DNA of 64,000 nt from contig CALNVZ010003432.1 in assembly GCA_940671915.1 (NCBI GenBank), positions 5,724,203-5,788,202 of the forward strand, given 5' to 3'. How positions within the stretch are numbered: position 1 is the stretch's first letter; each line of letters opens with the position of its first letter. Under the pieces are notes generated by a model. The model saw only the letters and a program-made list of their open reading frames with translations. It had not been told where the DNA came from and searched no databases. The position numbers and the translations under genes are program-made. Source of the DNA: Paracentrotus lividus (taxonomy: Eukaryota > Echinodermata > Echinoidea > Camarodonta > Echinidae). Positions 36,101 to 42,182 of the stretch are shown here, in pieces.

Positions 36101-36678
36101 GGAGTGGGCTGCAATGACTTTCTTAGGAAGTCAAGTGAGACAAACATTCACTCACATGCACGCATACAATTAAAACAATTCATGAAAAAAAACTCTTAAC
36201 AGATTAATACTCAAAGTCTCAAAATGCAATATAGAAAATTAATGAAAAACAAAAATCCTTACTTACTAAAAGACAATAACTTGTAGCAGAAAATGGGCAG
36301 AGATGTATAGTGGATGTAGATAGCAAATGAATCTTCGCAAGCAAATGGGTAACCACGGCAAAGACTGAATACCGAATCCCTACCAGAGAACATCTATTGA
36401 GATTACTATCGCATCACATTACACATACACTCCCATCCCTACAGGGAACGTAATACACCAAATTAACAGACAAATACCAAAAACATTGTACTTCACAAAG
36501 GAAAAAATGAATAATGCAGTCGATGACTAATCACTGAAATATATAAGAAATGCAAGTAGACGGAAATGGGGGCATTTTAGTACCCCTGTAGGTGTTTTCT
36601 TACCTCCTCGGACTGAAGTCCGTGTGCATGCGATCGCCTCATATCTGCCGTCTTATGAAATAAAATCTGCCGCCGCAT
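5644..36678 (-). CDS. SHTN1: Shootin-1-like gene, 13 candidate coding exons (whole locus)
   Basis: Joined in minus-strand order (36604-36678, 21914-21955, 19063-19228, 16632-16750, 16048-16129, 15347-15441, 14410-14568, 13470-13714, 12917-12972, 12218-12400, 10996-11131, 8495-8543, 5644-6127) the exons encode about 629 residues if one extra base at the exon 10 donor is discounted. The coiled coil, PPPPPPPP run, NPLEMLQKIIHRR and MISRIKKGQIALKP segments, and DSEFLKKMEQRRQR, follow the order of vertebrate shootin-1 (as recalled: NPIRSLMSMIRKR, MMDRIKKGVHLRP, ETELERILRRRKV). In vertebrates shootin-1 is a cytoplasmic growth-cone protein that couples F-actin flow, via cortactin, to L1-CAM and promotes axon outgrowth; the role here is inferred. 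All introns are GT-AG. The two most 5' exons are less certain than the rest. A GA-rich tract lies upstream of the first exon. Confidence 0.88.
6231..6293 (-). pseudogene. Duplicate of the 5' part of shootin exon 13, with its acceptor
   Basis: The segment repeats the first 60 or so bases of exon 13, reading PLMTSTSLVSGTSPHRTAN against PLINSTSLDSGTSPHRTTN, without a stop. The acceptor (GGTTAAACAG) and about 60 bases of intron beyond it are duplicated too, up to about 6360. No convincing donor follows, so it may be an inactive tandem duplicate; GGA then GTAGAA is the only weak candidate. Confidence 0.7.
6361..8494 (-). other. Shootin intron 12 body, no gene seen
   Basis: AT-rich intronic sequence. 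GA microsatellite at about 8237-8258 and a duplicated segment around it (8150-8240, 8275-8350 and 8370-8440 share CTTGAAGCTGCAAAACA-like units and AAGCAAGCATTATGAAA), indicating a local tandem triplication just downstream of exon 12. Confidence 0.6.
8495..8543 (-). CDS. SHTN1: Shootin-1-like exon 12 (49-nt micro-exon, residues 453-469)
   Basis: Found by phase: exon 11 ends with one spare base and exon 13 begins needing two, so a linking exon was required. Acceptor TTGTTTCTTGACAG and donor CCCAAAG then GTAGAA bracket 49 nt that read ARPSPQSTAIPHSSQ and satisfy both phases exactly. The composition (S, P, Q) suits the disordered tail. There is no family match at this position, so support is structural. 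Confidence 0.78.
8745..8823. repeat. Degenerate TTAGGG-like stretch
   Basis: Interspersed GGTTAGGG, TTTAGGGTTAGG and related units within about 80 bases. A complementary CCTAACCCTAAACC stretch is at 30350-30410 and a shorter one near 39715-39765. These are degenerate, not a telomere, and probably part of a dispersed repeat family. Confidence 0.5.
10020..10896. mobile_element. Tc1/mariner-like MITE with long inverted repeats (877 bp)
   Basis: Begins CAGAGTGAGTCAATAAAAAT and ends in the inverse, with a TA dinucleotide on each side (10018-10019 and 10897-10898). The arms are about 220 bases long (10020-10240 and 10690-10896) and diverge by scattered substitutions. The centre is (CA)n / (TG)n microsatellite. 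No transposase is present. TA duplication and CAG-type termini fit the Tc1/mariner superfamily. Confidence 0.85.
10996..11131 (-). CDS. SHTN1: Shootin-1-like exon 11 (residues 408-453)
   Basis: Acceptor is a long T-run ending CAG; donor is GCTACAA then GTAATT. 136 nt, phase 0 to phase 1. It encodes VGLKSRNQNRPRIPPPRG, then TTEKQPDSEFLKKMEQRR and QRSAQPPATS. DSEFLKKMEQRRQR parallels vertebrate ETELERILRRRKV (recalled). The first base requires phase 0 from the preceding exon, which is what shows the exon 10 donor to be off by one. A Tc1/mariner-like MITE ends about 100 bases downstream in the next intron. Confidence 0.88.
11456..11540. repeat. Perfect 30-nt hairpin arms around a 25-nt loop
   Basis: Arms 11456-11485 (TTTAAAATTGGCCATTTGCC...) and 11511-11540 are exact inverted copies. 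The right arm is continuous with the reverse transcriptase fragment that follows, so the left arm looks like an inverted copy of that fragment's first bases. Confidence 0.9.
11526..11737 (+). pseudogene. Non-LTR retrotransposon reverse transcriptase fragment
   Basis: An open stretch encodes MANFKDILNQWDQELTKAGL, KLNYAKTEYMQVG, then NHFTYLGSKLTS and IEDEV. The order L..W...L...GL.LN..KTE.M ... F.YLGS.....G...ED is typical of the C-terminal side of non-LTR (RTE/Jockey-type) reverse transcriptases. No catalytic YxDD or endonuclease is present; it is a short relic lodged between the hairpin and exon 10 copy 1, antisense to the shootin gene. Confidence 0.8.
11740..11766 (-). pseudogene. Shootin exon 10 copy 1: truncated relic
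   Basis: Only the first part of the duplicated unit is present, encoding GQIALKPV; it then runs into sequence of a reverse transcriptase fragment. The C-tract, A-tract and CCTTGCCCATTAG spacer seen ahead of the other copies are also present here, which shows it belongs to the same tandem array. The inserted or recombined retroelement piece probably removed the rest. Confidence 0.65.
11852..11957 (-). pseudogene. Shootin exon 10 copy 2: duplicated, frameshifted
   Basis: Same duplication unit as copy 3. It opens GQIALKP, then carries a deletion of the VKKP codons and a 4-nt insertion in the NERP(R) region that shifts the frame into a TAA stop. The 3' end is preserved as GATAACATTCTG followed by an intact GTAAGT donor in phase 0. 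A C-tract and an A-tract again precede it. Best read as a degenerate duplicate whose donor survives. Confidence 0.7.
12031..12138 (-). CDS. Shootin exon 10 copy 3: duplicated, open exon-like unit
   Basis: A near repeat of the 3' two-thirds of exon 10. It reads GQIALKPVKKPFNERPRG then LSISIKTAQSVKEIDNLL, 36 codons with no stop, and ends CTG before an intact donor GTGAGT in phase 0. It has lost about five codons (the ATSKQ region). Upstream, in place of the exon 10 start, lie a run of ten C and an A-run ending AG, which would be an unusual but phase-0 acceptor. It could be an alternative or extra symmetric exon, or a decaying duplicate. No expression can be judged. Confidence 0.55.
12218..12400 (-). 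CDS. SHTN1: Shootin-1-like exon 10, full-length copy (residues 347-407)
   Basis: Acceptor TGCTCTTGAAG, then RNLDCYQKQFETAMQDMISR and IKKGQIALKPVKKP, NERPRGATSKQS and IKTAQAVKELDNIR. MISRIKKGQIALKP is the clearest shootin signature (vertebrate MMDRIKKGVHLRP as recalled). The entry phase fits exon 9. The donor reads ATACGTG then GTAAGT, leaving phase 1, whereas exon 11 needs phase 0; copies 2 and 3 of this exon end CTG then GT, in phase 0. A single extra base in CGTG relative to CTG explains the clash, so this is either a sequence error, an allelic change, or a sign that the copies are used. Confidence 0.88.
12917..12972 (-). CDS. SHTN1: Shootin-1-like exon 9 (residues 328-347, basic segment)
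   Basis: A 56-nt exon with acceptor TATTTGAACAG and donor GGCA then GTAAGT; phase 2 to phase 1. It encodes MLQKIIHRRNNNKKAEDG. Joined to exon 8 it gives NPLEMLQKIIHRR, which parallels NPIRSLMSMIRKR of vertebrate shootin-1 (recalled). The basic cluster directly after polyproline resembles an actin or membrane contact segment, but that function is inferred. Confidence 0.92.
13470..13714 (-). CDS. SHTN1: Shootin-1-like exon 8 (residues 247-328, end of coiled coil and polyproline)
   Basis: Acceptor GTATTTCCAG, donor CTAGA then GTGAGT; 245 nt, phase 0 to phase 2. It begins VKRLRDELELSESREK, continues through the last coiled-coil heptads, and ends SLPNIPPPPPPPPVPTLP and KNPLE. The eight-proline run at about residues 311-318, directly after the coiled coil and before the NPL/NPI motif, is a hallmark of shootin-1 and a likely profilin, WW or SH3 ligand. 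This is the most diagnostic exon together with exon 10. Confidence 0.94.
14410..14568 (-). CDS. SHTN1: Shootin-1-like exon 7 (residues 194-246, coiled coil)
   Basis: Acceptor CCCCCCCTAG, donor TTAGAG then GTATAA; 159 nt, exactly 53 codons, phase 0-0. It encodes YYAKNKEAEAYKRQSAMLVS, DAISGDDKLIQSMTEMEKL, and TKELEEEREKHKLE. The vertebrate counterpart (recalled) reads EQNKLKRQSHLLLQ ... LTQQLEEERIQHQ, so KRQS and LEEER are shared landmarks. Because the exon is symmetric it could be skipped without a frameshift. Confidence 0.93.
15347..15441 (-). CDS. SHTN1: Shootin-1-like exon 6 (residues 162-193, coiled coil)
   Basis: Acceptor GATATTCTTAG, donor GAG then GTATGT; 95 nt, phase 1 to phase 0. It encodes VSTLVYNEFNEVQSLYEKES followed by AMREQAEKMASE. 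The pattern V.x.YNEFNEVQ...E...REQAE matches vertebrate shootin-1 LAVEEYEEMQVNLELEKDLRKKAE (recalled), among the better conserved stretches of the family. A long A-rich simple repeat lies just downstream in the intron. Confidence 0.9.
16048..16129 (-). CDS. SHTN1: Shootin-1-like exon 5 (residues 135-162, coiled coil)
   Basis: Acceptor ATTATTTTTCAG, donor AGAG then GTTAGT; 82 nt, phase 0 to phase 1. It encodes MKQETISHEKTKKALQER followed by DNIINQLKR. The start ATG is an internal methionine: the upstream exon ends exactly in phase 0, so the frame runs through. Coiled coil continues without a break. The size and position match the vertebrate segment before LAVEEYEEMQ. Confidence 0.87.
16632..16750 (-). 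CDS. SHTN1: Shootin-1-like exon 4 (residues 95-134, coiled coil)
   Basis: Acceptor TTTTTCACCAG, donor CAG then GTGATT; 119 nt, entering at phase 1 and leaving at phase 0. It encodes LKDELFNAKKDIKYAMEE followed by RDMAQDNLSAAYTQIGQL and KEQ. Charged heptads with hydrophobic residues at a and d positions indicate coiled coil. It occupies the place of the vertebrate segment between the acidic linker and the central coiled coil. Confidence 0.87.
17246..17468. mobile_element. MITE-like inverted-repeat element in shootin intron 3
   Basis: Left end TCTAAAAAATAAAAACAAGT and right end inverse of TCTCTAAAAAAAATATTGAT, both followed by TGAAAA.GTTCA(C/T)TC. The interior repeats GAGTGAA-type words on both strands. 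The terminal (C)TCTAAAAAAA resembles the element at 28443-28808. Confidence 0.55.
19063..19228 (-). CDS. SHTN1: Shootin-1-like exon 3 (residues 40-95)
   Basis: The acceptor is TTGTACAG and the donor is C followed by GTGAGT (phase 1). The exon encodes TVREIKELKRKSQMVF, then an acidic stretch with IVDINLDEDPGT, then QEYQAQIE. Both the LKRKS segment and the INLDED segment have counterparts in vertebrate shootin-1 (LKRIS and INIDDED as recalled). It marks the transition from the N-terminal helix to an acidic linker. A second donor, GTAAGT, lies 36 nt downstream at 19026 in the same phase; using it would insert twelve residues beginning REFLSLSL without breaking the frame, so an alternative splice form is possible. 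Confidence 0.88.
19229..21700 (-). other. Shootin intron 2, no gene seen
   Basis: AT-rich intronic sequence with a C-run at 19395-19404 and a CT tract near 19708-19742. No exon-like segment with matching phase was found in it. Confidence 0.55.
21700..21900. repeat. Fold-back repeat family member A
   Basis: Contains TATAAATAGTGGATACTCTA, then CATACAATATACTGGACTAT, and CTATTGTACACTATAACAAA with CTGAAGGTAGGTCATGTGAC. Each module recurs, partly inverted, at 35403-35880. Confidence 0.65.
21914..21955 (-). CDS. SHTN1: Shootin-1-like candidate exon 2 (residues 26-39)
   Basis: A 42-nt phase 0-0 exon between an acceptor ending CCTCTAAG and a strong donor (GAT, then GTAAGT). It encodes YIKSYKEVIIAEHD. 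Read into exon 3 this gives AEHDTVREIKELKRKSQMV, which lines up with vertebrate shootin-1 QERDEAVKKLEEFQKISHMV (from memory) residue by residue. That alignment across the junction is the main support, since the exon is too short to be judged alone. A 651-bp MITE starts 42 bases upstream of it in transcript orientation. Confidence 0.5.
21997..22647. mobile_element. 650-bp MITE, family 1, copy A
   Basis: Starts CGTCGCTGTTTTTACGAACC and ends in the near-inverse of CGTCAGTGATTTTACGAACC (20 of 23 bases agree between ends). A 4-bp duplication ATAT flanks it (21993-21996, 22648-22651). The motif TTTTACGAA(C/G)CGTCCTAAACC recurs internally near 22190, 22292 and 22352, and inverted near 22319, like subterminal transposase sites. 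A second full copy is at 56518-57164. Confidence 0.88.
23395..23571 (+). mobile_element. 3' tail of a non-LTR retrotransposon (CR1/L2-like)
   Basis: AT-rich 3' region ending ACCAATAAAGAATCTTGTATC with TCTTGTA repeated three times at the end. A polyadenylation-like signal followed by a short tandem repeat is typical of CR1/L2-type LINE ends. No coding part is attached. Confidence 0.55.
24214..25505. mobile_element. Outer inverted-repeat element interrupted by a second element
   Basis: Left end CGTGGTGTGTCTGGCAGAAG and right end inverse of CGTCGTGTGCCTGGCAGAAG, continuing GA(T/C).(C/T)AAAC. The left end is cut after about 37 bases by the 983-bp element at 24251-25233, and the rest lies at 25236-25505. 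This is a nested insertion. Confidence 0.7.
24251..25233. mobile_element. Long-arm MITE with TA duplication, nested in the element above
   Basis: Starts CAGTGTGTTCCTAAAAAAAG, ends in the inverse, and is flanked by TA (24249-24250, 25234-25235). Inverted arms of about 340 bases (24251-24593 and 24891-25233) surround a CpG-richer centre with several GTCGTG/CGTGACG-type words. No transposase. Termini and TA duplication suggest a Tc1/mariner-type element. Confidence 0.82.
26478..29812. repeat. Composite T-rich repeat block, possible single large non-autonomous element
   Basis: The block opens AACTAGCAGCAGTGCCCGTA and closes GGCTTCGGCTTTTATTATAT. Inside are recurring TTTTGAAATATCATAATTTA units (27350, 27740, 27795, 29190), CTCTCT tracts, repeated TTTATGACGCCCCTTTCTCT-like words (27925, 27975, 29310), and a CpG-rich right end (29430-29780). 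It also holds the MITE at 28443-28808. I cannot assign a class. Confidence 0.45.
28443..28808. mobile_element. MITE-like element with CACTCTAAAAAAA ends
   Basis: Left CACTCTAAAAAAAAGGTAAC and right inverse of CACTCTAAAAAAAATGAGTA. Internal repeats: GGTAACTCGC(A/G) at both sides, and two adjacent copies of GTAACATTTA(G/T)CTCA(A/G)(T/C)CGC followed by ATGAGTAATATTTTTTACTC. Confidence 0.75.
32100..32446 (-). mobile_element. tRNA-derived SINE
   Basis: On the minus strand the head (32446 to about 32375) has an A-box-like TGGTCTAGTG and a B-box GGTTATTAGTTCGATCC, the latter close to the Pol III consensus GGTTCGANTCC. The body then runs to a 3' end with AGTGTTATATAAAGACCAGA, similar to the GCGCTATATAAA tails of deuterostome SINEs. 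Confidence 0.78.
35403..35885. repeat. Fold-back repeat family member B
   Basis: Shares modules with 21700-21900: ATAGATCAGC.CCACGTGACC then TACCTTCA.CTTGTTATA, and AAATAGTG...CATACAATAtTACTGGACTA. Internal arms invert around 35690-35880 (CACTATTTAT..., ...AAATAGTGG), and TTGTACATATGTACAA is a perfect palindrome near 35450. Confidence 0.65.
36604..36678 (-). CDS. SHTN1: Shootin-1-like candidate exon 1 (start exon, residues 1-25)
   Basis: The stretch begins ATGCGGCGGCAG and ends ...TCCGAGGAG before a strong donor GTAAGA, leaving phase 0, which fits the next candidate exon. It encodes a basic leader MRRQILFHKTADMRR followed by SHAHGLQSEE. The frame stays open upstream to about 36855, so the start is not fixed: the ATG at 36678 and a second in-frame ATG twelve codons later are both possible. 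The surroundings are richer in CpG than the neighbouring introns, as expected of a first exon. There is no clear similarity to the vertebrate N-terminus, which is poorly conserved in my recollection, so the exon rests on splice signal, phase and position. Confidence 0.5.
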
Positions 36679-37119
36679 CAGGCTATTCAAGACACCGGCC
36701 CTGCACCCGACAGGGGTAGGGGCTAAACTTATCGGATACACAGACGGTACACACACCGGTATGACGAATAAGACAGATACCAGATCATAAAAAGGAGAAC
36801 AGATTTGCCCTTTTTCCCTCTCACTCGTTGTGAACCCGTCAGTTAAGCAGTACACTTTGGTTATTCATGGCTTCATTTGGAGTTGGAGTCTGGCGCCATG
36901 CTATTAACTTGTGCATCCAGAGTATATTGCCTGAGATGCTAAGTGGGGACGCAATAGACCCCACATGCAGGGGACTTGATGATAATGATGATGCACACAC
37001 AAATACTCTCTCTTTCTCTCTCTCTAAACCCCTTTCTCTTTCTCTCTCTCTCTCTTCCATCTCTTTCTCTAATCGTCTCCGCTCTCACGCACCCTGCCCC
37101 CCCTCACTCCCTCCTGTTT

Positions 37120-37160
<41 letters not shown>

Positions 37161-37195
37161 CCCTTTCTCTCTCTTACCATAAAAATTACATATTA
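36679..37195 (-). promoter_or_regulatory. Candidate promoter / 5' flank of shootin-like gene with GA tract
   Basis: Upstream of candidate exon 1 the sequence has raised CpG content to about 36990, then a long CT-rich stretch on the plus strand (GA on the transcript strand) from about 36995 to 37165. GAGA-type tracts are common near animal promoters. No TATA box is apparent and no start site can be fixed from sequence. Confidence 0.35.
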
Positions 37196-37390
37196 ATTCT
37201 ATTATTTACGATATAGTACTATATAATTCTCTGTCTCTAATCGTCTCCGCTCTCACACCCCTTACCTCCCTCCATCCCCCTCTCTTCCTCTCTCTATCTC
37301 TCTTTCTCTCTCTATCTCTCTACAATCTTCTACCTCTTACCAGCCCCCCCCCCTCTTTCTCTATCTCTCTATTCTCCTCCTCCTCCTCCT
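36995..37390. repeat. Polypyrimidine CT-rich microsatellite block
   Basis: Interrupted (CT)n and (TCTC)n with two copies of a segment resembling TCTAATCGTCTCCGCTCTCAC, then CTC/CTT triplets near 37375-37400. Open frames here are low-complexity artefacts. Confidence 0.9.
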
Positions 37391-37589
37391 CTTCCTTCTC
37401 CTCCTACACACACACATAGACATACACAGAGTGTGTCGTCATCTACCCAAGATGGTGTGTAAGGTGGTAGTGACTCACACCATCTCATCATCTATGCACT
37501 GATGGTTGCACGTGGTGGAGCATCTAAAGCCACGCCCACACTCTACACTTTCCCATGCATACAACCTTCACTAATGAAATTGTGAATGA

Positions 37590-37800
37590 GTGTGTGTGAG
37601 AGAGAGGGAGAGAGATTGGGGAAGGGAGAGAGAGCACACACCAGTATAAGGACAGTTGGTTTATTAAATGCCCTGGAGATAATGAGAGAGTGCGTATGCG
37701 AGAAAGAAAGAGAGAGATAGAGAGGGGAAGGGGAGAGAGAGAGCACAACCAGCATAAGGCCAATGGGTTTATTAACTGCCCTAGAGATAAGATCATAACT
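37590..37800. repeat. GA-rich tandem duplication (about 120-bp unit)
   Basis: Two copies of a unit: GA-rich leader, then GCACA(A/C)CCAG(T/C)ATAAGG, then TGGTTTATTAA(A/C)TGCCCT(G/A)GAGATAA. The copies start near 37618 and 37738. Confidence 0.8.
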
Positions 37801-38297
37801 TAAATGCACAGACAGATATACACACAGTAACTACTTGAGTCACGACATATATTTGACTGGTGTGCATTTAAAGAAGTATTGTCAGAGAAAGAAGGATATC
37901 TGTCTATTCAGAATCATCTGCTTAAGTGTATTTTTCTTCATTGACTATATATATATACTCCTTTGTCAAAACCATACTATTATAACCAAAAGAAGGGAAA
38001 GGGGGAAAAACATTGTTGTTTTTTAATACCACATATCAAGGCTTAAAATTGAAATGAATTGTTTAGGTATATAAATGATTCAGTCATATTGCATTTTAAA
38101 AAATAAAGAAGTTACAACATATCAGTAACTAAATAGCATAGAGATTTTAGAAAGATTTTTTAAAGAAAAGTTTAGGTTTGTATCACTTAAAATACATTCA
38201 ACACATACTATTTAGCTTTATATTGTACCTTTATATTGTAACTATATACTGGCCAGGAGCAAAAATATTCTATCTGTTCACATCCATTTCTATTCAC

Positions 38298-38465
38298 CTG
38301 GTTGATTTCATTGGGAAACAGGCTTGTTCTAATACGTTCTGTCAAAAAGGATGGAATAGCTTTCATTTTTAATGATCTACCACTACCAAACACTGGTGAG
38401 TCATCGAGCCAATTTATCACTCCTACCAGACTGGAGGATTCCAATGCCAATACTGTATTCATCAC
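38298..38465 (-). CDS. Unassigned candidate exon (56 codons)
   Basis: 168 nt in phase 0-0 between acceptor AAAGTTGCTCTAG and donor AACCAG then GTGAAT. It encodes VMNTVLALESSSLVGVINWL, DDSPVFGSGRSLKMKAIPSF and LTERIRTSLFPNEINQ without a stop, with mixed composition unlike the surrounding low-complexity frames. I do not recognise the family. It lies upstream of the shootin start exon on the same strand, so it could be an exon of another gene, an alternative 5' exon or a transposon relic. Confidence 0.35.
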
Positions 38466-40004
38466 CTAGAGCAACTTTTTTAATCACATGGATGGGGACA
38501 CTTGGGGGTGGGTCTTCATTAGCTCGAGTTTAGTAAATAGCGTGCTATTTTGGGTCCGATGAATAAAGCCAGATCACAGAATATCAGGCTTTTTCTCTCA
38601 AATTGTGTGCTAAATTGGGCAAAATCTCATCTTGAATTATCTTGGTTTATTTTCAAACTCGAGCTAGCTTGTGGTTTTTGCATGAAATAGGATGCTAAAT
38701 TGAGCATTGATTCATCAGCCAAAAGTTTATGCCTGATTCTATCTTTCGTTTCGTAAATTTTCATCTTCTGTTTATACATATTTCTTTGATTTTCTTTGCT
38801 TTAATAAAGCATTAGTTCCAACTCATCTTGAATAAGTATTAGTAATATATATTGCATATTTTAAATAATTAATAGTTGAATTTGTTTGCTTTCATACAAT
38901 CGGATTGTTTTTGAGGAAATGATTTCATATTGTTACAATAATATAGTGCAATATGCCGATACTCCTGCTATCCTTGCAAAAACACATATATATATATATA
39001 TTTTAAAAGGGCAGGAACACATATAAAGAAATTGTTAACAATCCTCCATAAACCAATAAAAATGATGCCAGGAATTTGTTTTACCATAAAGCTTCATTCG
39101 TTCATTCACTAAAATTCCTGCCAACCACAATGTTTGGGAGAAAATTATTCTTGGTCCACGACTTAATCAGAAAAGATTATGAGGTAATGAGTGACAAGTG
39201 ATTACATTTCCTGCATGCCTATAAGGAAAAAAGGTGAAAGATATATAGGGACCTTACATGTTCTTTCTTCAGCACCTGATGAAAAGTTGAATTATTGTAT
39301 GTAACAACTGTACCACAAAGTTGCATTAAACGTATTACAGTAACATTGAGTGAGATTAAAATTATAATTTATTTGACTGAGCTCATTTTGCCAGCATTGT
39401 TTATAGGCCAATAGCTAGTTTTACTTTCAGGACATCTATGATTTCATATTCAAATTTTTAAAATAATACAATCACGCTTTTCAAACAGCATGCCTTGCAC
39501 CACATGTTGGTATGCCTAGCCTTGTTTGTTTTCAATATTTTGAAATTGCCAGAGCAATAGACTTATATTCATTTTGATTCCTTTCGCGATTGTTTTTGGA
39601 AGTTAATAACTGACTTTAACGTGCGAACATATCCAAATATTTCTTTCCCCTAGTTGTAAGAATAGGCTTGTTTAAGATCTCGGGGAGCTAAAAAAAATCT
39701 GACGACATCTTAGATGTAGGGTAAGGGAAAGGGATACAAAACAGTTTTATGTAGGTTTAGGGTTTCGCCTGGAGAACCACCCTACGGTATGTATTCTGAT
39801 CACATAATCCTTTCATCTTTCCAACTCGATTGCTCTCAGTTTATATTACCATGCTTTCAAAGATTTATTTCAAAAACTCTTTATTTGTCACAACCTAAAA
39901 ACAAATTTGGCTGCAGGCAGAAGTTGCTGAATATAATGTTTATAAATCTATAAACATAGAACAGTCAAACTTACAATTGATATTATTATAAACGGTGTTC
40001 TATA
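38466..40004. other. Intergenic, no gene seen
   Basis: AT-rich sequence with a short (TA)n near 38986-39000 and a pair of related segments at 38520-38700 containing CTCGAGTTTAGTAAATAGCG and the inverse CAAACTCGAGCTAGC, i.e. a weak fold-back. No supported coding. Confidence 0.5.
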
Positions 40005-40446
40005 GCCCGTATTCCATGAATGTTGGACTTAAGCATGAAACTTAAGATTTTCTCTGCTTAAATAATTATTTGTTTTAATTAAGAGTATTTTTTCTTAGCC
40101 TATTTTTGACAGTTGAGCATAAATTCCTTGATTTGGGCTAAGTAAAACATCTTAAATGGAGTTGAGCCTACAAATACGCATATTAGAAAAGCGAATTTTA
40201 TCCTAACTTTAAGCCTACTACCTAGTGGCTTAACTTGGATGTTGATCATGGCAAGCTCATTTGAGGCCACAAGATAAACATGATAATATTAACAGAATTA
40301 AGACTTTTGCTTAATGCTTTCTGAGCTCAGACAAAATGCTTTACGTGTTTGGAATAAAAGCTAGGATTTTTTTTCCTGGACAAAATCTTAGAAAAGATAC
40401 TTAGACTTAAGCAAAATTGCTTAAGTATAGTTTATGGAATACGGGC
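40005..40446. mobile_element. MITE with GCCCGTATTCCATGAA ends
   Basis: Left end GCCCGTATTCCATGAATGTT and right end inverse (TTATGGAATACGGGC). Interior rich in GCTTAAG/CTTAAGC words on both strands. Related ends occur at 44430-44721. Confidence 0.75.
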
Positions 40447-41737
40447 CCAGGGCTAAATTTCTTAGCCATTTGACTAGTGTTACATGTAGGGATTCACCGT
40501 TGAGCAATTGTTGCCAGAGCAAGTAGACCGGATCCAAGATAAGAGATTAAAGCTTGGCAGAAAGTTAATTAGAAGTAAAATCAGGGATGCAGTGATAATT
40601 CAAGCCTATAGCCTGTGCCCTGATTGAGTCATACCCATTATCATGTAAATCACACCATCTGAGTGCTCACAATACAACACGCTTTGTGGTGTTCCCCTTA
40701 ACCCTTCTCCTATTTGTAATATTTAAAGTATCTTAAGCTTTGTGTTCAGTTTCTATGTTTTTGTTTTTATTTCTATTTTTTTTTAAATTTCCCTTCCTTT
40801 TCCATTATGTTTCAATCTTTCCTTAATGTACTTTTTCATTCTTCTTGTCTGTTTAAATGTTTTCCTTATGTTTTTCTGTGTTTCTCCTGTGTTTTGCATT
40901 AATTCTTCTTTCCTTTTATCCTTTCTATTTTTTTTTTCCTCATTCCATTTTATAGAGGTTCTTTTCTTTTGCTTGTTTTTCATTATTATTTTTCTTCTCT
41001 TTTCAATCTTTTCACATTATTCTTCCTTTTATCGATCTTTATTTATAATGTATTTCTTTGCATTTTCCAGTCTTATTCCTTTTTTGAATTTATTTGTTTT
41101 TTCCACCTTTCTTCTCCTTTTTATATATTCCTTATATCTTTGAATCAGTATTTTAACACACATTGATAAATGCATGTACATGTACACATACGTAAACACG
41201 CTCTCAAAAGCTCCAACATTCAAGATTCCTTTCCTGAAGTCCAGCTGCACATACAGACATGCAGACATCCCTTCAATTTATGAGTTAGCAAGAAACAAAT
41301 CTAAAATGTATATGAGATAACTCAATAACTTTCCTTCACTTCCCCAGACAAATTTGAGATAATTTGCTCAGGATGACAAACTGACCTGATGGTGGCGACA
41401 GACGTACAGTGATTTTAACGTTACAAGAAATGCTGCTACATTAGACCGAGAGCTTCAATTGGCTTGCTTCACGTGGGTCTGGGGGAAAATCTGAAGTCAA
41501 CTGAATCATGACTCTTAGAATTAATAAAGCAACCAAAAACAAAACAAAACAATTGAAGCTAAAGACAAGACACAACACAACACAAAAAGACAAACAAGGA
41601 ATACATGAAACATGAAAATACAAATTCACAAACCAAAAAGTCTCACTGTAGACAAGGACAGCAGAGACCCATCGTAACCATGTGTAAACTCCTTTCACTC
41701 TTTTTTTCTCCTACTCTCTGTTCTGTCCCTAACCTCT

Positions 41738-41774
<37 letters not shown>

Positions 41775-41959
41775 AATATGTCTATAAAATACGTCTCTGC
41801 CCTCAGTCGACTCACCTTGCCTGGATTTTTTTTCCCCATTTTTTTTATTACTGCCCTCTGCATGTACTTGTATATATATTCATTTTTCTCTTTCTGTCCC
41901 ATGTAAGTTAGTTTTTTCATGTATATATGTATTCCCTCTCTCTCTCTCTCTCTCTTGCC

Positions 41960-42182
41960 ATTAGTATTAGCTTATTATTTTTAGTTTTTGTGTGAGGGAC
42001 CAAATTTACAAGCGTTGCTTCTCTTGGTCACCTCGTCTTTCTTCTCCATGATATGTTATGAAATGTGAACTGATCTACTGTATGGATTATTTTATTATTA
42101 TCATTGACTTGTAAAATGTACATGTGATTTTTTTTTTTTTTTTTTTTTGAAGAAAGACAAATAAATATATCATATCATATCA
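41960..42182 (+). mobile_element. 3' tail of a non-LTR retrotransposon
   Basis: The segment runs through TTGACTTGTAAAATGTACAT, a T-run and AAGACAAATAAATATATCAT, ending in repeated ATCAT units. The AATAAA-like signal plus short tandem tail matches CR1/L2-type LINE ends; a coding part is absent. Confidence 0.5.

Larger units (their letters stand above)
29816..36600 (-). other. Shootin intron 1 distal part, no further exon found
   Basis: Apart from the SINE and the fold-back repeat, this stretch is AT-rich intronic sequence with short simple repeats (A-run at 30481-30500, GA at 32530-32545). No coiled-coil exon in the required phase was found. Confidence 0.5.

Noticed and set aside
36867-37196. 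Plus-strand frame rich in Ser/Leu
   Set aside because: Produced by the CT microsatellite; no domain or start context.
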